Shown: one piece after another, positions 9,480 through 17,022 of the stretch
Layout of the letters: each line of letters begins with the position of its first letter
Numbering within the stretch: position 1 is the stretch's first letter
Assembly: GCA_949298065.1 (NCBI GenBank)
Contig: CASFUZ010000004.1
Span: 98,456-162,455 of the forward strand
Source of the DNA: an uncultured Pseudomonadota bacterium
GTDB taxonomy: Bacteria; Pseudomonadota; Alphaproteobacteria; RF32; CAG-239
DNA: 64,000 nt
Reading direction: 5' to 3'
The notes under the pieces: model-generated
What the model saw: only the letters and a program-made list of their open reading frames with translations
The model's database searches: none
Told to the model about the DNA's origin: nothing
Made by a program: the position numbers and the translations under genes

Positions 9480-10205
9480 ATGATGAGTAAATTGAATTCA
9501 CTTTACGTTTCTTTCTTGGCCTTGATTATGGCCGGTGTTGCTCTGGGTTTGAGTATTCATAATGGTGCACAAAAGCAAGCAGCCAGTGTTGAAGAAACTT
9601 TAAATAATAATCCCGAAATCATTATTAATGCTATGCAGAATTATGAACAGAAATTGAGAGAACAAGCTATTGCTGAAGCTCAAAAATTGGTTGAAGAAAA
9701 TCTGCCTGCTTTGAATAATGATGCCAATACTCCTTTTATTGGTGCTGTTGATGCTCCGGTTGTCTTGGTTGAGTTTTTTGACTTTTCTTGCCATTATTGC
9801 CATAAGGTTTATCCGGCTATCAAACAGATTGCTGAAGCTAACCCTGATATTAAGATTGTGTTCAAACCTTTGACATTCGTTGCTCCGATTTCTCAATATG
9901 CTGCTAAGGCCGCTTTGGCTGCAAACGAACAGGGTAAGTTCTTTGAAGCTTATAATGCAATCTTTGGCTTTGAGGGAAGACCGGATGAAGCAAAAATTGA
10001 TGAATTGCTTGCTTCTACGGGTGTTGATATGGAAAAACTTAAGGCTGATATGAATTCTGACAAAGTTAAGGATACTTTGAATGGTATTAATGACTTGGCT
10101 GCAAAAATTCAGGTTAATGGTGTGCCGGCTCTGTTCGTAAATGGAAAACCTCTTCAAACTATTGACGGGGCTGAAATCCAAAAACAAATTGATGCTGCAA
10201 AATAA
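9480..10205 (+). CDS. DsbA/ScsC-like periplasmic disulfide oxidoreductase
   Basis: A 241-residue thioredoxin-fold protein. It has an N-terminal signal anchor (residues 5-24), a helical ScsC-type N-domain beginning NNNPEIIINAMQNYEQK (about 42-75) that causes oligomerisation in related proteins, and a DsbA catalytic domain. The active site is CHYC (about residues 104-107) and the cis-proline loop is NGVPALFVNG near 220. Alphaproteobacterial homologues act as disulfide isomerases or oxidases in the periplasm. Two ATGs are adjacent at 9480 and 9483; AAGGA sits just upstream and suits the second one better. A TATAAT lies at 9460-9465. Confidence 0.92.
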   Translation: MMSKLNSLYVSFLALIMAGVALGLSIHNGAQKQAASVEETLNNNPEIIINAMQNYEQKLREQAIAEAQKLVEENLPALNNDANTPFIGAVDAPVVLVEFFDFSCHYCHKVYPAIKQIAEANPDIKIVFKPLTFVAPISQYAAKAALAANEQGKFFEAYNAIFGFEGRPDEAKIDELLASTGVDMEKLKADMNSDKVKDTLNGINDLAAKIQVNGVPALFVNGKPLQTIDGAEIQKQIDAAK

Positions 10206-10225
10206 GTCATAATTTGTTGAAAAAT

Positions 10226-10257
10226 AAAAAAGCAGTCTTTTTTAGGCTGCTTTTTTA
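10226..10257 (+). terminator. Intrinsic terminator of the dsbA-like gene
   Basis: AAAAAGCAG pairs with CTGCTTTTT across a T-rich loop and is followed by a T run. It lies about 20 bp after the stop codon. Confidence 0.85.
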
Positions 10258-10261
10258 GTTT

Positions 10262-10288
10262 AAAAAAAAGCTCCCCGAAGGGAGCTTT
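10262..10288 (-). terminator. Intrinsic terminator of the phosphofructokinase gene
   Basis: AAAGCTCCC-CGAA-GGGAGCTTT forms a 9-bp stem. On the minus strand it is followed by eight T residues, so it ends the pfkA transcript 26 bp after its stop. Confidence 0.9.
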
Positions 10289-10313
10289 GGTTTGGAAATA
10301 GGCGATTAGAAAT

Positions 10314-11399
10314 TTAGGCTTTGATTTCGCCAACATACATACCAATCTTTTGGGCCGCTCTAACATAATCTCCGTGAACATCCAAAAGTGTGGTGCCTTT
10401 TTTGACAACTTCTTCCAAAGAATAAGCTTTAGCTTCACCGTCTTCCCAAACAACCATTTTGTTAGTTTCGCCTTTTTCAAGTAATTCAACAGCTTTGGCA
10501 CCGAAGATTGCTGCCAACATGCGGTCAAAAGCTGTCGGAATGCCGGAACGTTGTAAGTGGCCTAAGGTGGTAACACGAGTCTGGAAGTCGGGTAGGCGTT
10601 TGTTGAGTTCGCTACTCAAATATTGTCCGACACCGCCGTAAACATTTTCACCAATGAGGTTTTTAGCGCCGATGATATGTTCTCCATTTTCGGTTTTAAT
10701 CCCTTCTGAAACAACCAAAACAGCATGGTTGCGTCCGGATACCTTAATTTCTTTTAATTTTTCAACAATAGCATCAATCTTATAGGGAATCTCAGGAACC
10801 AAACATACATCAGCGCCTCCGGCTAAGGCTGAGTGCATCGCTAAATGGCCTGCATCGCGTCCCATAACCTCCAGAATGAGTGCGCGGGAGTGTGAACGTG
10901 CGGTGGCATCCAAGCTGTCAATGGCTGCGGTACAAACTTGGCAAGCAGAGTTGAAACCAACTGAAAATTCGGTAATCGGGGTGTCATTATCAATGGTTTT
11001 CGGAATGCCAACCATTTTAACTCCGGCATTTTTGCAGTAATTGCTGACAATATTCATGCTGCCATCGCCGCCAACAACAACAATGGCATCTAAACCAAGA
11101 GTCTTAACACCTTCTCCGAATCGTTTGGATACTTCTTCCAATGATTCCATTTTGACACCTTTATTTAAGGAACCTAGGTATGAGCCACTGATTCTCGGCC
11201 ATGGTGTGTCTGAAAAATTGTGAACAGTCAAAATTTCGTAGGCGAGGGGCTTCTCGGTTAAGCCATCCGTTCCATTCTTGATTCCGTAAACTTCCCAGCC
11301 CAGTCTGCTGGCAGAATTAACCACGGCTCTGATGACCGCATTTAAGCCGGCGCAGTCGCCGCCGCTGGTTAAAATACCAATTTTCTTTGTATTGCTCAT
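10314..11399 (-). CDS. pfkA: 6-phosphofructokinase, group III type
   Basis: Glycolytic enzyme phosphorylating fructose 6-phosphate. The 361-residue protein shows the nucleotide site GILTSGGDCAGLNAVIRA (about 8-25), GGDGSMNIV (about 109-117), PKTIDNDTPITEFSVGF (about 133-149) and MGRDAGHLA. GGDGS with glycine after GGD points to ATP as donor, whereas pyrophosphate enzymes have GGDDS/T. The lysine in PKTIDND is shared with pyrophosphate and group III enzymes, so the protein is group III and ATP use is likely but not certain. It is a single gene with its own terminator. Confidence 0.93.
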   Translation of the reverse strand: MSNTKKIGILTSGGDCAGLNAVIRAVVNSASRLGWEVYGIKNGTDGLTEKPLAYEILTVHNFSDTPWPRISGSYLGSLNKGVKMESLEEVSKRFGEGVKTLGLDAIVVVGGDGSMNIVSNYCKNAGVKMVGIPKTIDNDTPITEFSVGFNSACQVCTAAIDSLDATARSHSRALILEVMGRDAGHLAMHSALAGGADVCLVPEIPYKIDAIVEKLKEIKVSGRNHAVLVVSEGIKTENGEHIIGAKNLIGENVYGGVGQYLSSELNKRLPDFQTRVTTLGHLQRSGIPTAFDRMLAAIFGAKAVELLEKGETNKMVVWEDGEAKAYSLEEVVKKGTTLLDVHGDYVRAAQKIGMYVGEIKA

Positions 11400-11426
11400 A
11401 TAAAAACTCCTAGTTTTTCTTTATTG

Positions 11427-11455
11427 TTGATTTTTTTTCAAATATGCTGTATAAT
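11427..11455 (+). promoter_or_regulatory. Sigma70-type promoter
   Basis: TTGATT at 11427-11432 and a perfect TATAAT at 11450-11455 are separated by 17 bp. It points to the DUF465 gene whose ATG is at 11533. Confidence 0.7.
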
Positions 11456-11532
11456 CTAATACAAATTTTGAGGAATTATTTCCAGCAAAAATTTTTGTTT
11501 TCATCGTTTTTTTTTCGGGAAGGGACTATTTA

Positions 11533-11745
11533 ATGTTAAATAACGACAATTTAGGCAAACTTCAGCACCAGCTTTGTGAACTGAGACTAGAGGAACGCCG
11601 CGTTTGTTCGGATATAAGACATTTAGTTGCCAAAAATCAGACGATTGATTTTTTTCAGGCAAAACAGCTTAATACGCTTCGCTCCGGTTTGAAGAAAAAA
11701 ATTAAGACTGTTGAAGCTCGGATTATGCCAAATATTATTGCTTAA
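11533..11745 (+). CDS. DUF465 / YdcH-like small protein
   Basis: A 70-residue helical protein. The C-terminal half (LRSGLKKKIKTVEARI) matches the LKK.KL.LKDEI pattern of DUF465 (YdcH) proteins, which are small coiled coils common in alphaproteobacteria and of unknown function. The Shine-Dalgarno is GGGAAGGGA about 10 bp upstream. It has a consensus promoter and its own terminator, so it is a monocistronic unit. A second, shorter DUF465-like gene lies at 12604-12783. Confidence 0.72.
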   Translation: MLNNDNLGKLQHQLCELRLEERRVCSDIRHLVAKNQTIDFFQAKQLNTLRSGLKKKIKTVEARIMPNIIA

Positions 11746-11767
11746 AGCAAGTTTTGATTTGTGCGAA

Positions 11768-11799
11768 AAAAAAGCCTATGTTTTTTTTTAGGCTTTTTT
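11768..11799 (+). terminator. Intrinsic terminator of the DUF465 gene
   Basis: AAAAAAGCCTA pairs with TAGGCTTTTTT around a T-rich loop, about 23 bp after the stop codon. Confidence 0.88.
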
Positions 11800-11877
11800 G
11801 CTTGCATATTCTGAAGGCCTGTGATAAAAAGCAATTCAATGTTTAACCTTTAGATAAGTTGAAAAGGGGTGATTTAA

Positions 11878-12084
11878 GTGGTTCAGGTTACTGTTATCGG
11901 TAATGACGTAGCTCAGTCTTTGAAAGTTTTGAAGAAGAAAATGCAACGTGAAGGTATTTTCCGCGAAATGAAGCTGAGACGGCATCATGAAAAAAACTCT
12001 GAGAAAAAAGCTCGCCGTCAGGCCGAAGCTATCAGACGTGCCCGTAAGCAGCTGCGGAAGCGCTTAGATACTGAAGGATTCTAA
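11878..12084 (+). CDS. rpsU: 30S ribosomal protein S21
   Basis: A 68-residue basic protein of the 30S platform, needed for initiation. It shows the S21 core [20 protein letters not shown], then [30 protein letters not shown] with the arginine/lysine-rich tail. The start is GTG at 11878, supported by the Shine-Dalgarno AAAAGGGG about 10 bp upstream; there is no alternative ATG before the conserved core. It is monocistronic, with a terminator after it. Confidence 0.97.
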   Translation: MVQVTVIGNDVAQSLKVLKKKMQREGIFREMKLRRHHEKNSEKKARRQAEAIRRARKQLRKRLDTEGF

Positions 12085-12107
12085 GAATTTTTTAGAATTG
12101 GAAGTTA

Positions 12108-12139
12108 AAAAAAACCGTTGTTTAACAACGGTTTTTTTT
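12108..12139. terminator. Bidirectional intrinsic terminator
   Basis: AAAAAAACCGTTG pairs with CAACGGTTTTTTT around TTTAA. It lies between rpsU and the convergent Cys-rich gene and has T runs in both directions. Confidence 0.9.
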
Positions 12140-12489
12140 TATTCGCATTTGTAATAACCTCCACAGGAATATATTCCGGGGTCTTTTCCCATGGCTTGAC
12201 ATTCGGATGCCGTGTAACGGTATGTGTCTGGACAACAATTGGCATAGTAACTGCTGTCGTAGGGACAAGGATCTGCTAAGAGCATGTCTGATGCACAGGA
12301 GGTGTATGTATAGCCTTCGGCATTGCAGCGTTGTGCGTTATCTAGTGTATAGTTTTCTACAGAGGGAGAAGATTGGTTTAGTTCTTGGAATCTTTTGTAT
12401 TCCGCTGTGTTTTCGGTTTCGGTGATGAAGCGTACATCGGCTGAAACGGGAAAGCTATAGAGTAAAAATATTAAAAATAAGAATTTCAT
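12139..12489 (-). CDS. Small Cys-rich secreted protein of unknown function
   Basis: A 116-residue product with a signal peptide (residues 1-17, cleavage after VSA). The C-terminal 60 residues have nine or ten cysteines in a Y-T-x-C / CPYDSSYYANCC / YTASECQAMG / YSCGGYYKC order, a compact disulfide domain. It ends at a bidirectional terminator shared with rpsU. No family is recognised. The spacing of the Cys pairs suggests a repeated extracellular module; homologues in the same lineage would be expected. Confidence 0.72.
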   Translation of the reverse strand: MKFLFLIFLLYSFPVSADVRFITETENTAEYKRFQELNQSSPSVENYTLDNAQRCNAEGYTYTSCASDMLLADPCPYDSSYYANCCPDTYRYTASECQAMGKDPGIYSCGGYYKCE

Positions 12490-12550
12490 GGGTTTTTCCT
12501 TAGATAATGATTATTATTTAATATAACATTGAAAGCATTAAATAACCATA

Positions 12551-12587
12551 AAAAAACGATTGTATTTTTTACAATCGTTTTTTTATA
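12551..12587 (-). terminator. Intrinsic terminator of the short DUF465-like gene
   Basis: AAAAAACGATTGTA pairs with TACAATCGTTTTTT around a T-rich loop. On the minus strand it ends in a T run about 20 bp after the gene at 12604-12783. Confidence 0.82.
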
Positions 12588-12603
12588 TGTGAAAAAGTTT
12601 TTC

Positions 12604-12783
12604 TTATATTTGGGTATGCATGATCCGGCGGAGCATTTCGTCTTTTTTTCTGAGCTTTTGTTTCTTGAGTTCTTCAATTTTAATGCAGTTTTTCCAGATA
12701 TGGGATTCTTCCTCTTTTATGATAGCGTCAAGATGAGCATGTTGAATACGCAAGTTTTCGATAGTTATGGTTTCTACTTCCAT
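12604..12783 (-). CDS. Short DUF465-like protein (59 aa)
   Basis: A 59-residue gene that is too short for usual length filters; I translated it by hand. The product is helical and charged, with ELKKQKLRKKDEM at residues 38-50 matching the LKKQKL.LKDE core of DUF465 proteins. The start ATG at 12781-12783 has an excellent Shine-Dalgarno (AAGGGAGG, 5 bp upstream), and a terminator follows the stop. A longer reading frame on the opposite strand overlaps it but has no ribosome site and no family features. The role is unknown, as for the family. Confidence 0.8.
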   Translation of the reverse strand: MEVETITIENLRIQHAHLDAIIKEEESHIWKNCIKIEELKKQKLRKKDEMLRRIMHTQI

Positions 12784-12930
12784 GCGAGCCTCCCTTAGGT
12801 ATGAACAATATAATTATAATGTTTTTAACTGACTATTTCTACAGTTATAAATCATTTATAACTATATTTTAGTTTAGCTCATTAATATTGCAATAAAAAA
12901 TATATACTTTCAGGTATGTATGTTGAAAAC

Positions 12931-13932
12931 TTATGATTTTTTTAGCCAGATGTTTATTACTTTTTTCATCAAGGTAGAGAGGGGATAATTTGACAGTTCG
13001 CTTATATCAACAAAAATTCCTCTTGTCGGAGAGGTGTTTTTATGAAGGGTTTGGATGTTCAAGCTGAGTTTGATATGGGTAAAAATATGTGAGATATTTA
13101 GCCCTGTATCCTCAGCCTCAGGGTAAAGCGGTGTTTCGCTCCACGGAAATTCGTATAAACCGGTTAGGAGTCCTGGCTCAGTGCGTTTGCGAATGAGAAT
13201 TTGGTTTTTATTATTGAAAACCAGATATACGAATCCGTTTTTTTCGGATTTGGCTATTTGGGTTTTGTAGGGTATCTTTTCCAAATCAGGAAGATTTTTG
13301 CTTTGGCAAAAATCAGTCCATGGGCATTGGTTACAGTGGGGATTTTTCGGGGTACAAACAAGAGCGCCTAAATCCATTATTGCAGATGCGTAATCGGAAG
13401 AGTGAACGGAATCGGTTAGTTCTTCGGCAAGTTTGCGAATCTTATCCGTAATTTTGTCAGTTGGTTGCGTGAGATGATATAATCGGCAGATGATGCGGGT
13501 TACATTGCCGTCAATAACTGTTTCCGGTTGGTTAAAAGCCAAAGCCAGAAAACTCGCTACCGTGTATGGACCGAAACCTTTGAGCTTAAGAATTTCGGTT
13601 TTGGTTTGCGGAAATTTGCCGTTATAATCATTCATAATTATTTGTGCCGTAGTATGCAGTGAGCGTGCACGCGTATAGTAACCCAGACCTTGCCAATAAA
13701 GATAAACCTCTTCTTGGTCTGCTTGGGCTAAAGATTCAATATTGGGAAAACGTTGCATAAAACGCTCAAAATAAGGTATGACGGTTTTAACGGTGGTTTG
13801 TTGTAACATAAATTCGGATACCAAAATCACATAAGGATTAGGGTGCGCGCCACCTTTGATACGCCAAGGAAGGTCGCGTCCGTTGTGTTGGTACCATTTA
13901 AGAAGCAATGTAGATAAATCTGTTTTTGACAT
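12931..13932 (-). CDS. mutY: A/G-specific adenine glycosylase MutY
   Basis: MutY removes adenine mispaired with 8-oxoguanine in base excision repair. The 333-residue protein has the helix-hairpin-helix LKGFGPYTVASFLALAF followed by the catalytic VIDGNVTRI loop (Asp near 140), and the [4Fe-4S] ligands C-X6-C-X2-C-X5-C (about 191-207, starting VCTPKNPHC). The C-terminal MutT-like domain recognises oxoG and is shortened but present, ending in the HIFTHIKLSLNIQ segment. It is slightly short for the family, with no sign of damage. Confidence 0.95.
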   Translation of the reverse strand: MSKTDLSTLLLKWYQHNGRDLPWRIKGGAHPNPYVILVSEFMLQQTTVKTVIPYFERFMQRFPNIESLAQADQEEVYLYWQGLGYYTRARSLHTTAQIIMNDYNGKFPQTKTEILKLKGFGPYTVASFLALAFNQPETVIDGNVTRIICRLYHLTQPTDKITDKIRKLAEELTDSVHSSDYASAIMDLGALVCTPKNPHCNQCPWTDFCQSKNLPDLEKIPYKTQIAKSEKNGFVYLVFNNKNQILIRKRTEPGLLTGLYEFPWSETPLYPEAEDTGLNISHIFTHIKLSLNIQTLHKNTSPTRGIFVDISELSNYPLSTLMKKVINIWLKKS

Positions 13933-13974
13933 AAGGCGAGTATAATAAAAAATATGAAAAAGTCTATGGATAAA

Positions 13975-14009
13975 GAAACAGGGTTTCTGATAAATCAGAA
14001 GCCCTGTTT
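13975..14009 (-). terminator. Probable terminator upstream of mutY
   Basis: GAAACAGGGTTTCTGA pairs with TCAGAAGCCCTGTTT around TAAA. It follows the small gene at 14031-14318 on the minus strand; the T run is short, so strength is uncertain. Confidence 0.65.
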
Positions 14010-14030
14010 GCAGTTGTGATTTTAAGCTCT

Positions 14031-14318
14031 TTATTTCTTTGATTTTTTGGGTTTGGCAAGTTTTTTTCTTTCCAAGCCCATAATTTTGCTGGTTGTCTGC
14101 CTTGTTTTTTGTTTCAGGACAGCGCTTTGTTGTGATTGTCCACAGTGTCTGCGATTCAAAGCATCAGTCTGAGATGGATTGCTTGCGGGCAATCTTTCAG
14201 CAGAGTGTCTTTTGTCCGGTGAAGATTTTTTCCACGCAGGAACAAGCGTACAGATTGTAGGCGGAATGGTAATTCGCTCAACAAAGTTTAACAGAAAGAG
14301 AAGATTAAAAAGCTTCAT
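14031..14318 (-). CDS. Small basic protein of unknown function
   Basis: A 95-residue open frame with a hydrophobic N-terminus (MKLFNLLFLLNF) and a very basic, Ser/Gln-rich remainder ending KKLAKPKKSKK. No Shine-Dalgarno is visible before the ATG and no family is recognised. The terminator-like hairpin 20 bp after the stop and the absence of a better frame make a real gene possible. It may also be a fortuitous frame. Confidence 0.4.
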   Translation of the reverse strand: MKLFNLLFLLNFVERITIPPTICTLVPAWKKSSPDKRHSAERLPASNPSQTDALNRRHCGQSQQSAVLKQKTRQTTSKIMGLERKKLAKPKKSKK

Positions 14319-14525
14319 AATTTAATAATTTTTAGTTAGACAATATAGTTAGTAATCTCAATAATATTTAAAAAGTTTTCAAATTATATGCGTATTGTTG
14401 AGATATTCAAGAATAAATTGGTATTTAATGAAAGAAGAATTTGTTTTTGTCTAATATGTTGACAAATAATGTGAGGGTGATATTTTAAGGGCAATTAAAA
14501 TATTTATTCTAAAAATTTAAAGATT

Positions 14526-14861
14526 ATGTGGTTTATTGCTATTTTTATTGTCTTGTGCCTAGGTATCCAGATTTATGCCTTTAGGCAAATGTCAAAACTC
14601 CAAAGCAGAGTAGAGTATACGAAAAAACTTTCACACCGAGTTACTGATAAAGTAGTTTGTGAAAAAAAGGTTATAGAACTACAGTGTCTTTTGAGTTTTG
14701 CGTTTTTTGTTTCTTTGGGGGTAATATTTATGCATTTTTGCATGGAAGAGCAAAATGTATGGTATTTCATTTGTGCAGCGGGGTTGCTTTGGGTGCAGCT
14801 TTTGTTTACGGTGCTCTTGGTTAAGTCAATCAAGATATCTCAAAGAGTTTCAGATTTGTGA
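14526..14861 (+). CDS. Small membrane protein of unknown function
   Basis: A 111-residue protein with three hydrophobic helices (about 2-19, 56-75 and 80-103) and a basic cytoplasmic loop between the first two. It ends 15 bp before a strong terminator, which supports it as a real transcription unit. No family is recognised. It is the last ordinary gene before the repeats and the genomic island. Confidence 0.6.
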   Translation: MWFIAIFIVLCLGIQIYAFRQMSKLQSRVEYTKKLSHRVTDKVVCEKKVIELQCLLSFAFFVSLGVIFMHFCMEEQNVWYFICAAGLLWVQLLFTVLLVKSIKISQRVSDL

Positions 14862-14874
14862 AAAATGGTTAAGA

Positions 14875-14913
14875 TAAAAACTCGTTGCTTTATGAAAAGT
14901 AACGAGTTTTTTT
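14875..14913 (+). terminator. Intrinsic terminator
   Basis: AAAAACTCGTTGCTT pairs imperfectly with AAGTAACGAGTTTTT around TATGAA and is followed by seven T. It ends the small membrane-protein gene. Confidence 0.88.
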
Positions 14914-14919
14914 GTGGGC

Positions 14920-15080
14920 GGAGAAGACTGTCCGCGACAATGCTGTCGCATTGCTTGTCAGGCTAAAGCCACCGGCATACTTCCGTCTGCCTGCCGCTTG
15001 TAGTCAAACTTCCATCTGGAAGTTCGAGAAGCTTATCTAAAAAACACCATAAAAAAACCACCCATTAAGGGTGGTTTTTT
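14920..15080. repeat. Intergenic direct repeat, copy 1
   Basis: This 161-bp segment begins GGAGAAGACTGTCCGCGAC and ends in a terminator-like hairpin (CCACCC-ATTAA-GGGTGG, 15058-15075). It is repeated almost identically at 15251-15426, where a 15-bp insertion near the middle is the main difference. It contains the internal hairpin AACTTCC-ATCT-GGAAGTT. It is non-coding. Its first 10 bases equal part of the tRNA-Leu T-arm sequence used as island boundary. Confidence 0.85.
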
Positions 15081-15200
15081 GATTGGTCTTACTTTGTAGG
15101 TTTCGCTTATTAAATAAGCTCAACAACTTCGTTTCGGTCAAAGTACTTGTAACATTTGTTTTGCACGCTGTCGCGGCTTCACAAATTAACAAGTTCTTTT

Positions 15201-15246
15201 CACCATACAAAAAAAGGCTCCGTTGGGAGCTTTTTTTTGTATGGTG
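15201..15246 (-). terminator. Long hairpin, probably the old tRNA-Leu terminator
   Basis: CACCATACAAAAAAA and TTTTTTTGTATGGTG are the outer arms, and GGCTCC/GGGAGC the inner stem. Read on the minus strand it directly follows the 19-nt copy of the tRNA-Leu 3' end at 15242-15260. That is what one expects of the terminator that followed the tRNA before the island inserted. Confidence 0.65.
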
Positions 15247-15260
15247 CCCTGGAGAAGACT
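15242..15260. repeat. Left attachment-site copy of the tRNA-Leu 3' end
   Basis: TGGTGCCCTGGAGAAGACT is identical to 37909-37927, which is the CCA end, acceptor strand and part of the T-arm of tRNA-Leu(CAG) in the same orientation. The two copies bound 22.7 kb of AT-rich accessory genes. This is the classic signature of integration into a tRNA 3' end, with a duplicated end left at the far side. Confidence 0.82.
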
Positions 15261-15426
15261 GTCCGCGACAATGCTGTTGCATTGCTTGTTCCACTGCGCG
15301 GCTGGCTAAAGCCACCGGCATACTCCCGTCTGCCTGCCGCTTGTAGTCAAACTTCCATCTGGAAGTTCGAGAAGCTTATCTAAAAAACACCATAAAAAAA
15401 CCACCCATTAAGGGTGGATTTTTTTA
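15251..15426. repeat. Intergenic direct repeat, copy 2
   Basis: Second copy of the repeat at 14920-15080, beginning inside the left attachment-site sequence. It ends in a longer inverted repeat (15388-15431; CACCATAAAAAAACCACCC with its complement). Copy 2 is inside the island and copy 1 outside, so the repeat is not simply part of the island. Confidence 0.85.
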
Positions 15427-15611
15427 TGGTGCACCAGAGTTGACGAATTGCTGAACTCTATTGTTGATGAAACTTCTGATATAAACGGGTGGAAATAGAT
15501 AAAGTATAACAACTTTTCTAAAATAAAAACGCTAAAAATACTGGACATTTAAATAATATTAGATAAAATAAAAGAAGATTAAAGAAAATAAAATGTATTT
15601 GGAGAAGACTG

Positions 15612-16652
15612 ATGTTCAGTTTGAATGATATTCATATTTCTACCGAAATGCTAGGGATTATTGCTCAAATTGATGAGTTTAAAGGTTCTTGGAATGCTTA
15701 TTTACGGTCTCCTGAAAAACTGTCATCCTTGAAAAAAATTGCAACGATTGAAAGTATTGGTTCATCAAACCGTATAGAGGGCAATACTCTGACAGATAAA
15801 CAGGTAGAAACAATTCTATCCAATATCAAAAAGCAATCTTTTACGACCAGAGATGAACAAGAAGTCGCGGGATATGCTGATTTAATGGAAAATATCTTTG
15901 ATAATTATGAGATTATCCCTTTTACTGAAAATTATATCAAGCAGCTTCATAAGATTTTGCTTTCATATTCGAGCAAAGATGAGAGTCATCGAGGAGAATA
16001 TAAGAAGTTATCAAATAGTGTTGCCGCATTTGACGCAGACGGCAAAGAAATCGGGATTATCTTTGAGACTGCGACACCTTTTGAAACGCCAAAATTGATG
16101 AGAGATTTGGTTCAGGAAACAAAGGAATTGTTAGAAGACAAGGCTTTGCATCCTTTAATTTTAATTGGCTTGTTTGTGGTCCATTTCTTGGCAATACATC
16201 CTTTTCAGGATGGTAATGGCAGAATGTCCAGAGCCTTAACGACATTATTGCTTCTGAAAAGTGGTTATTCTTATGTGCCATATTCTTCAATGGAAACGAT
16301 TATTGAAGAGAATAAAAACACTTATTATAAAGCGTTACGAAATAGTCAGAAAACATTTAAGACAAACAGTATAAATTATGATGCTTGGTTAAATTTTTTT
16401 CTGCAAACTGTTTTAAAACAAAAAACAAGACTGGAAAAGAAAATATCTGGCAGCCAAACATCAGGATATTCCTTAACTGCCTCAAAGATTATGGCTTTGT
16501 TTGAAGAAAAGAACCAATGGACAAGCGCAGAAATAGCACAAATAACAGGGATTAAGCTTGCAACAGTAAAGAAAGCTCTGGCTGAACTTGTTAAAGCAGG
16601 AAATCTTATCAAAAACGGTTCAACCCGAGGTGCCTGGTACGAGAAAAATTGA
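15612..16652 (+). CDS. Fic-family AMP-transferase, N-terminally inhibited type
   Basis: A 346-residue Fic protein, which typically transfers AMP to a hydroxyl of a target protein. The catalytic motif HPFQDGNGR is complete at residues 196-204. An inhibitory helix motif S-NRI-EG lies at residues 52-57, N-terminal to the Fic fold, so this is a class II enzyme that restrains itself. The C-terminal 70 residues form a winged helix (SAEIAQITGIKLATVKKALAELVKAG), usual in transcription-linked Fic proteins. The GGAG Shine-Dalgarno (15601-15604) is 7 bp from the ATG. It is the first gene inside the island's left edge. Confidence 0.93.
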   Translation: MFSLNDIHISTEMLGIIAQIDEFKGSWNAYLRSPEKLSSLKKIATIESIGSSNRIEGNTLTDKQVETILSNIKKQSFTTRDEQEVAGYADLMENIFDNYEIIPFTENYIKQLHKILLSYSSKDESHRGEYKKLSNSVAAFDADGKEIGIIFETATPFETPKLMRDLVQETKELLEDKALHPLILIGLFVVHFLAIHPFQDGNGRMSRALTTLLLLKSGYSYVPYSSMETIIEENKNTYYKALRNSQKTFKTNSINYDAWLNFFLQTVLKQKTRLEKKISGSQTSGYSLTASKIMALFEEKNQWTSAEIAQITGIKLATVKKALAELVKAGNLIKNGSTRGAWYEKN

Positions 16653-16660
16653 TTTTCAAT

Positions 16661-16683
16661 AATTTTACCGAGAGGGAAATTTT
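16661..16683. promoter_or_regulatory. Operator-like site 1 before the XRE gene
   Basis: AATTTTACCGAGAGGGAAATTTT is an imperfect palindrome that recurs at 16712-16732. Paired sites like these upstream of a small XRE-type gene suggest autoregulation. Confidence 0.6.
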
Positions 16684-16711
16684 TAACTCAAAAGACATTT
16701 AAAAAATCAAA

Positions 16712-16732
16712 AATTTACCGATGAGGAAATTT
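16712..16732. promoter_or_regulatory. Operator-like site 2 overlapping the Shine-Dalgarno
   Basis: AATTTACC-GATGA-GGAAATT is an inverted repeat whose right arm contains the GAGGA ribosome site of the XRE gene. Repressor binding here would sit next to the start codon. Confidence 0.62.
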
Positions 16733-16936
16733 ATGAAGACAAAAGATTTGGCTGATATTATAAAAAAGAAACGTAAGGAACAAAAATTAACCCAACCACA
16801 ATTGGCTGGATTGTGCAATGTGGGTGTGCGTTTTATTGTTGATTTGGAGGCAGGCAAGGAAACCTGTCAGGTTGGCAAGGTTTTATATGTTTTGGATATG
16901 CTGGGAATTAAGTTAAAGATTGACGGGAATTGTTAA
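16733..16936 (+). CDS. HipB-like XRE-family transcriptional regulator
   Basis: A 67-residue helix-turn-helix protein: ADIIKKKRKEQKLTQPQLAGLCNVGVRFIVDLEAGKETCQ spans the whole XRE domain, followed by a LDMLGIKLKID strand typical of HipB antitoxins. No hipA is present; instead the next gene, 86 bp downstream, encodes a Fic protein. An earlier in-frame ATG at 16721 lies inside the operator and has no ribosome site, so ATG 16733 with GAGGA upstream is preferred. It probably represses its own operon and perhaps the Fic gene. Confidence 0.85.
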   Translation: MKTKDLADIIKKKRKEQKLTQPQLAGLCNVGVRFIVDLEAGKETCQVGKVLYVLDMLGIKLKIDGNC

Positions 16937-16966
16937 TATGATGAGAATTGAGCCGATATTTTCTCA

Positions 16967-17013
16967 TTGACTTTTGCGGTGAATAGCGACTATAATATCC
17001 GCATAATTTGCGG
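16967..17013 (+). promoter_or_regulatory. Promoter with overlapping palindrome before fic2
   Basis: TTGACT (16967-16972) and TATAAT (16991-16996) are 18 bp apart. A perfect palindrome CCGCA-TAATT-TGCGG (16999-17013) covers the expected transcription start. A related half, ATATCCGCAATTTTTGCG, recurs just after the gene at about 18133-18150. A strong promoter with an operator fits tight control of a toxin-like Fic protein. Confidence 0.72.
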
Positions 17014-17022
17014 AGATTTATG

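Noticed and set aside
12529..12798. 89-residue frame on the plus strand
   Set aside because: It is antisense to the DUF465-like gene at 12604-12783, has no ribosome site and reads through a terminator.
15037..15383. Open frames of 75-95 residues on both strands in the repeat region
   Set aside because: They translate the intergenic repeats and terminators, have no ribosome sites and no family features.
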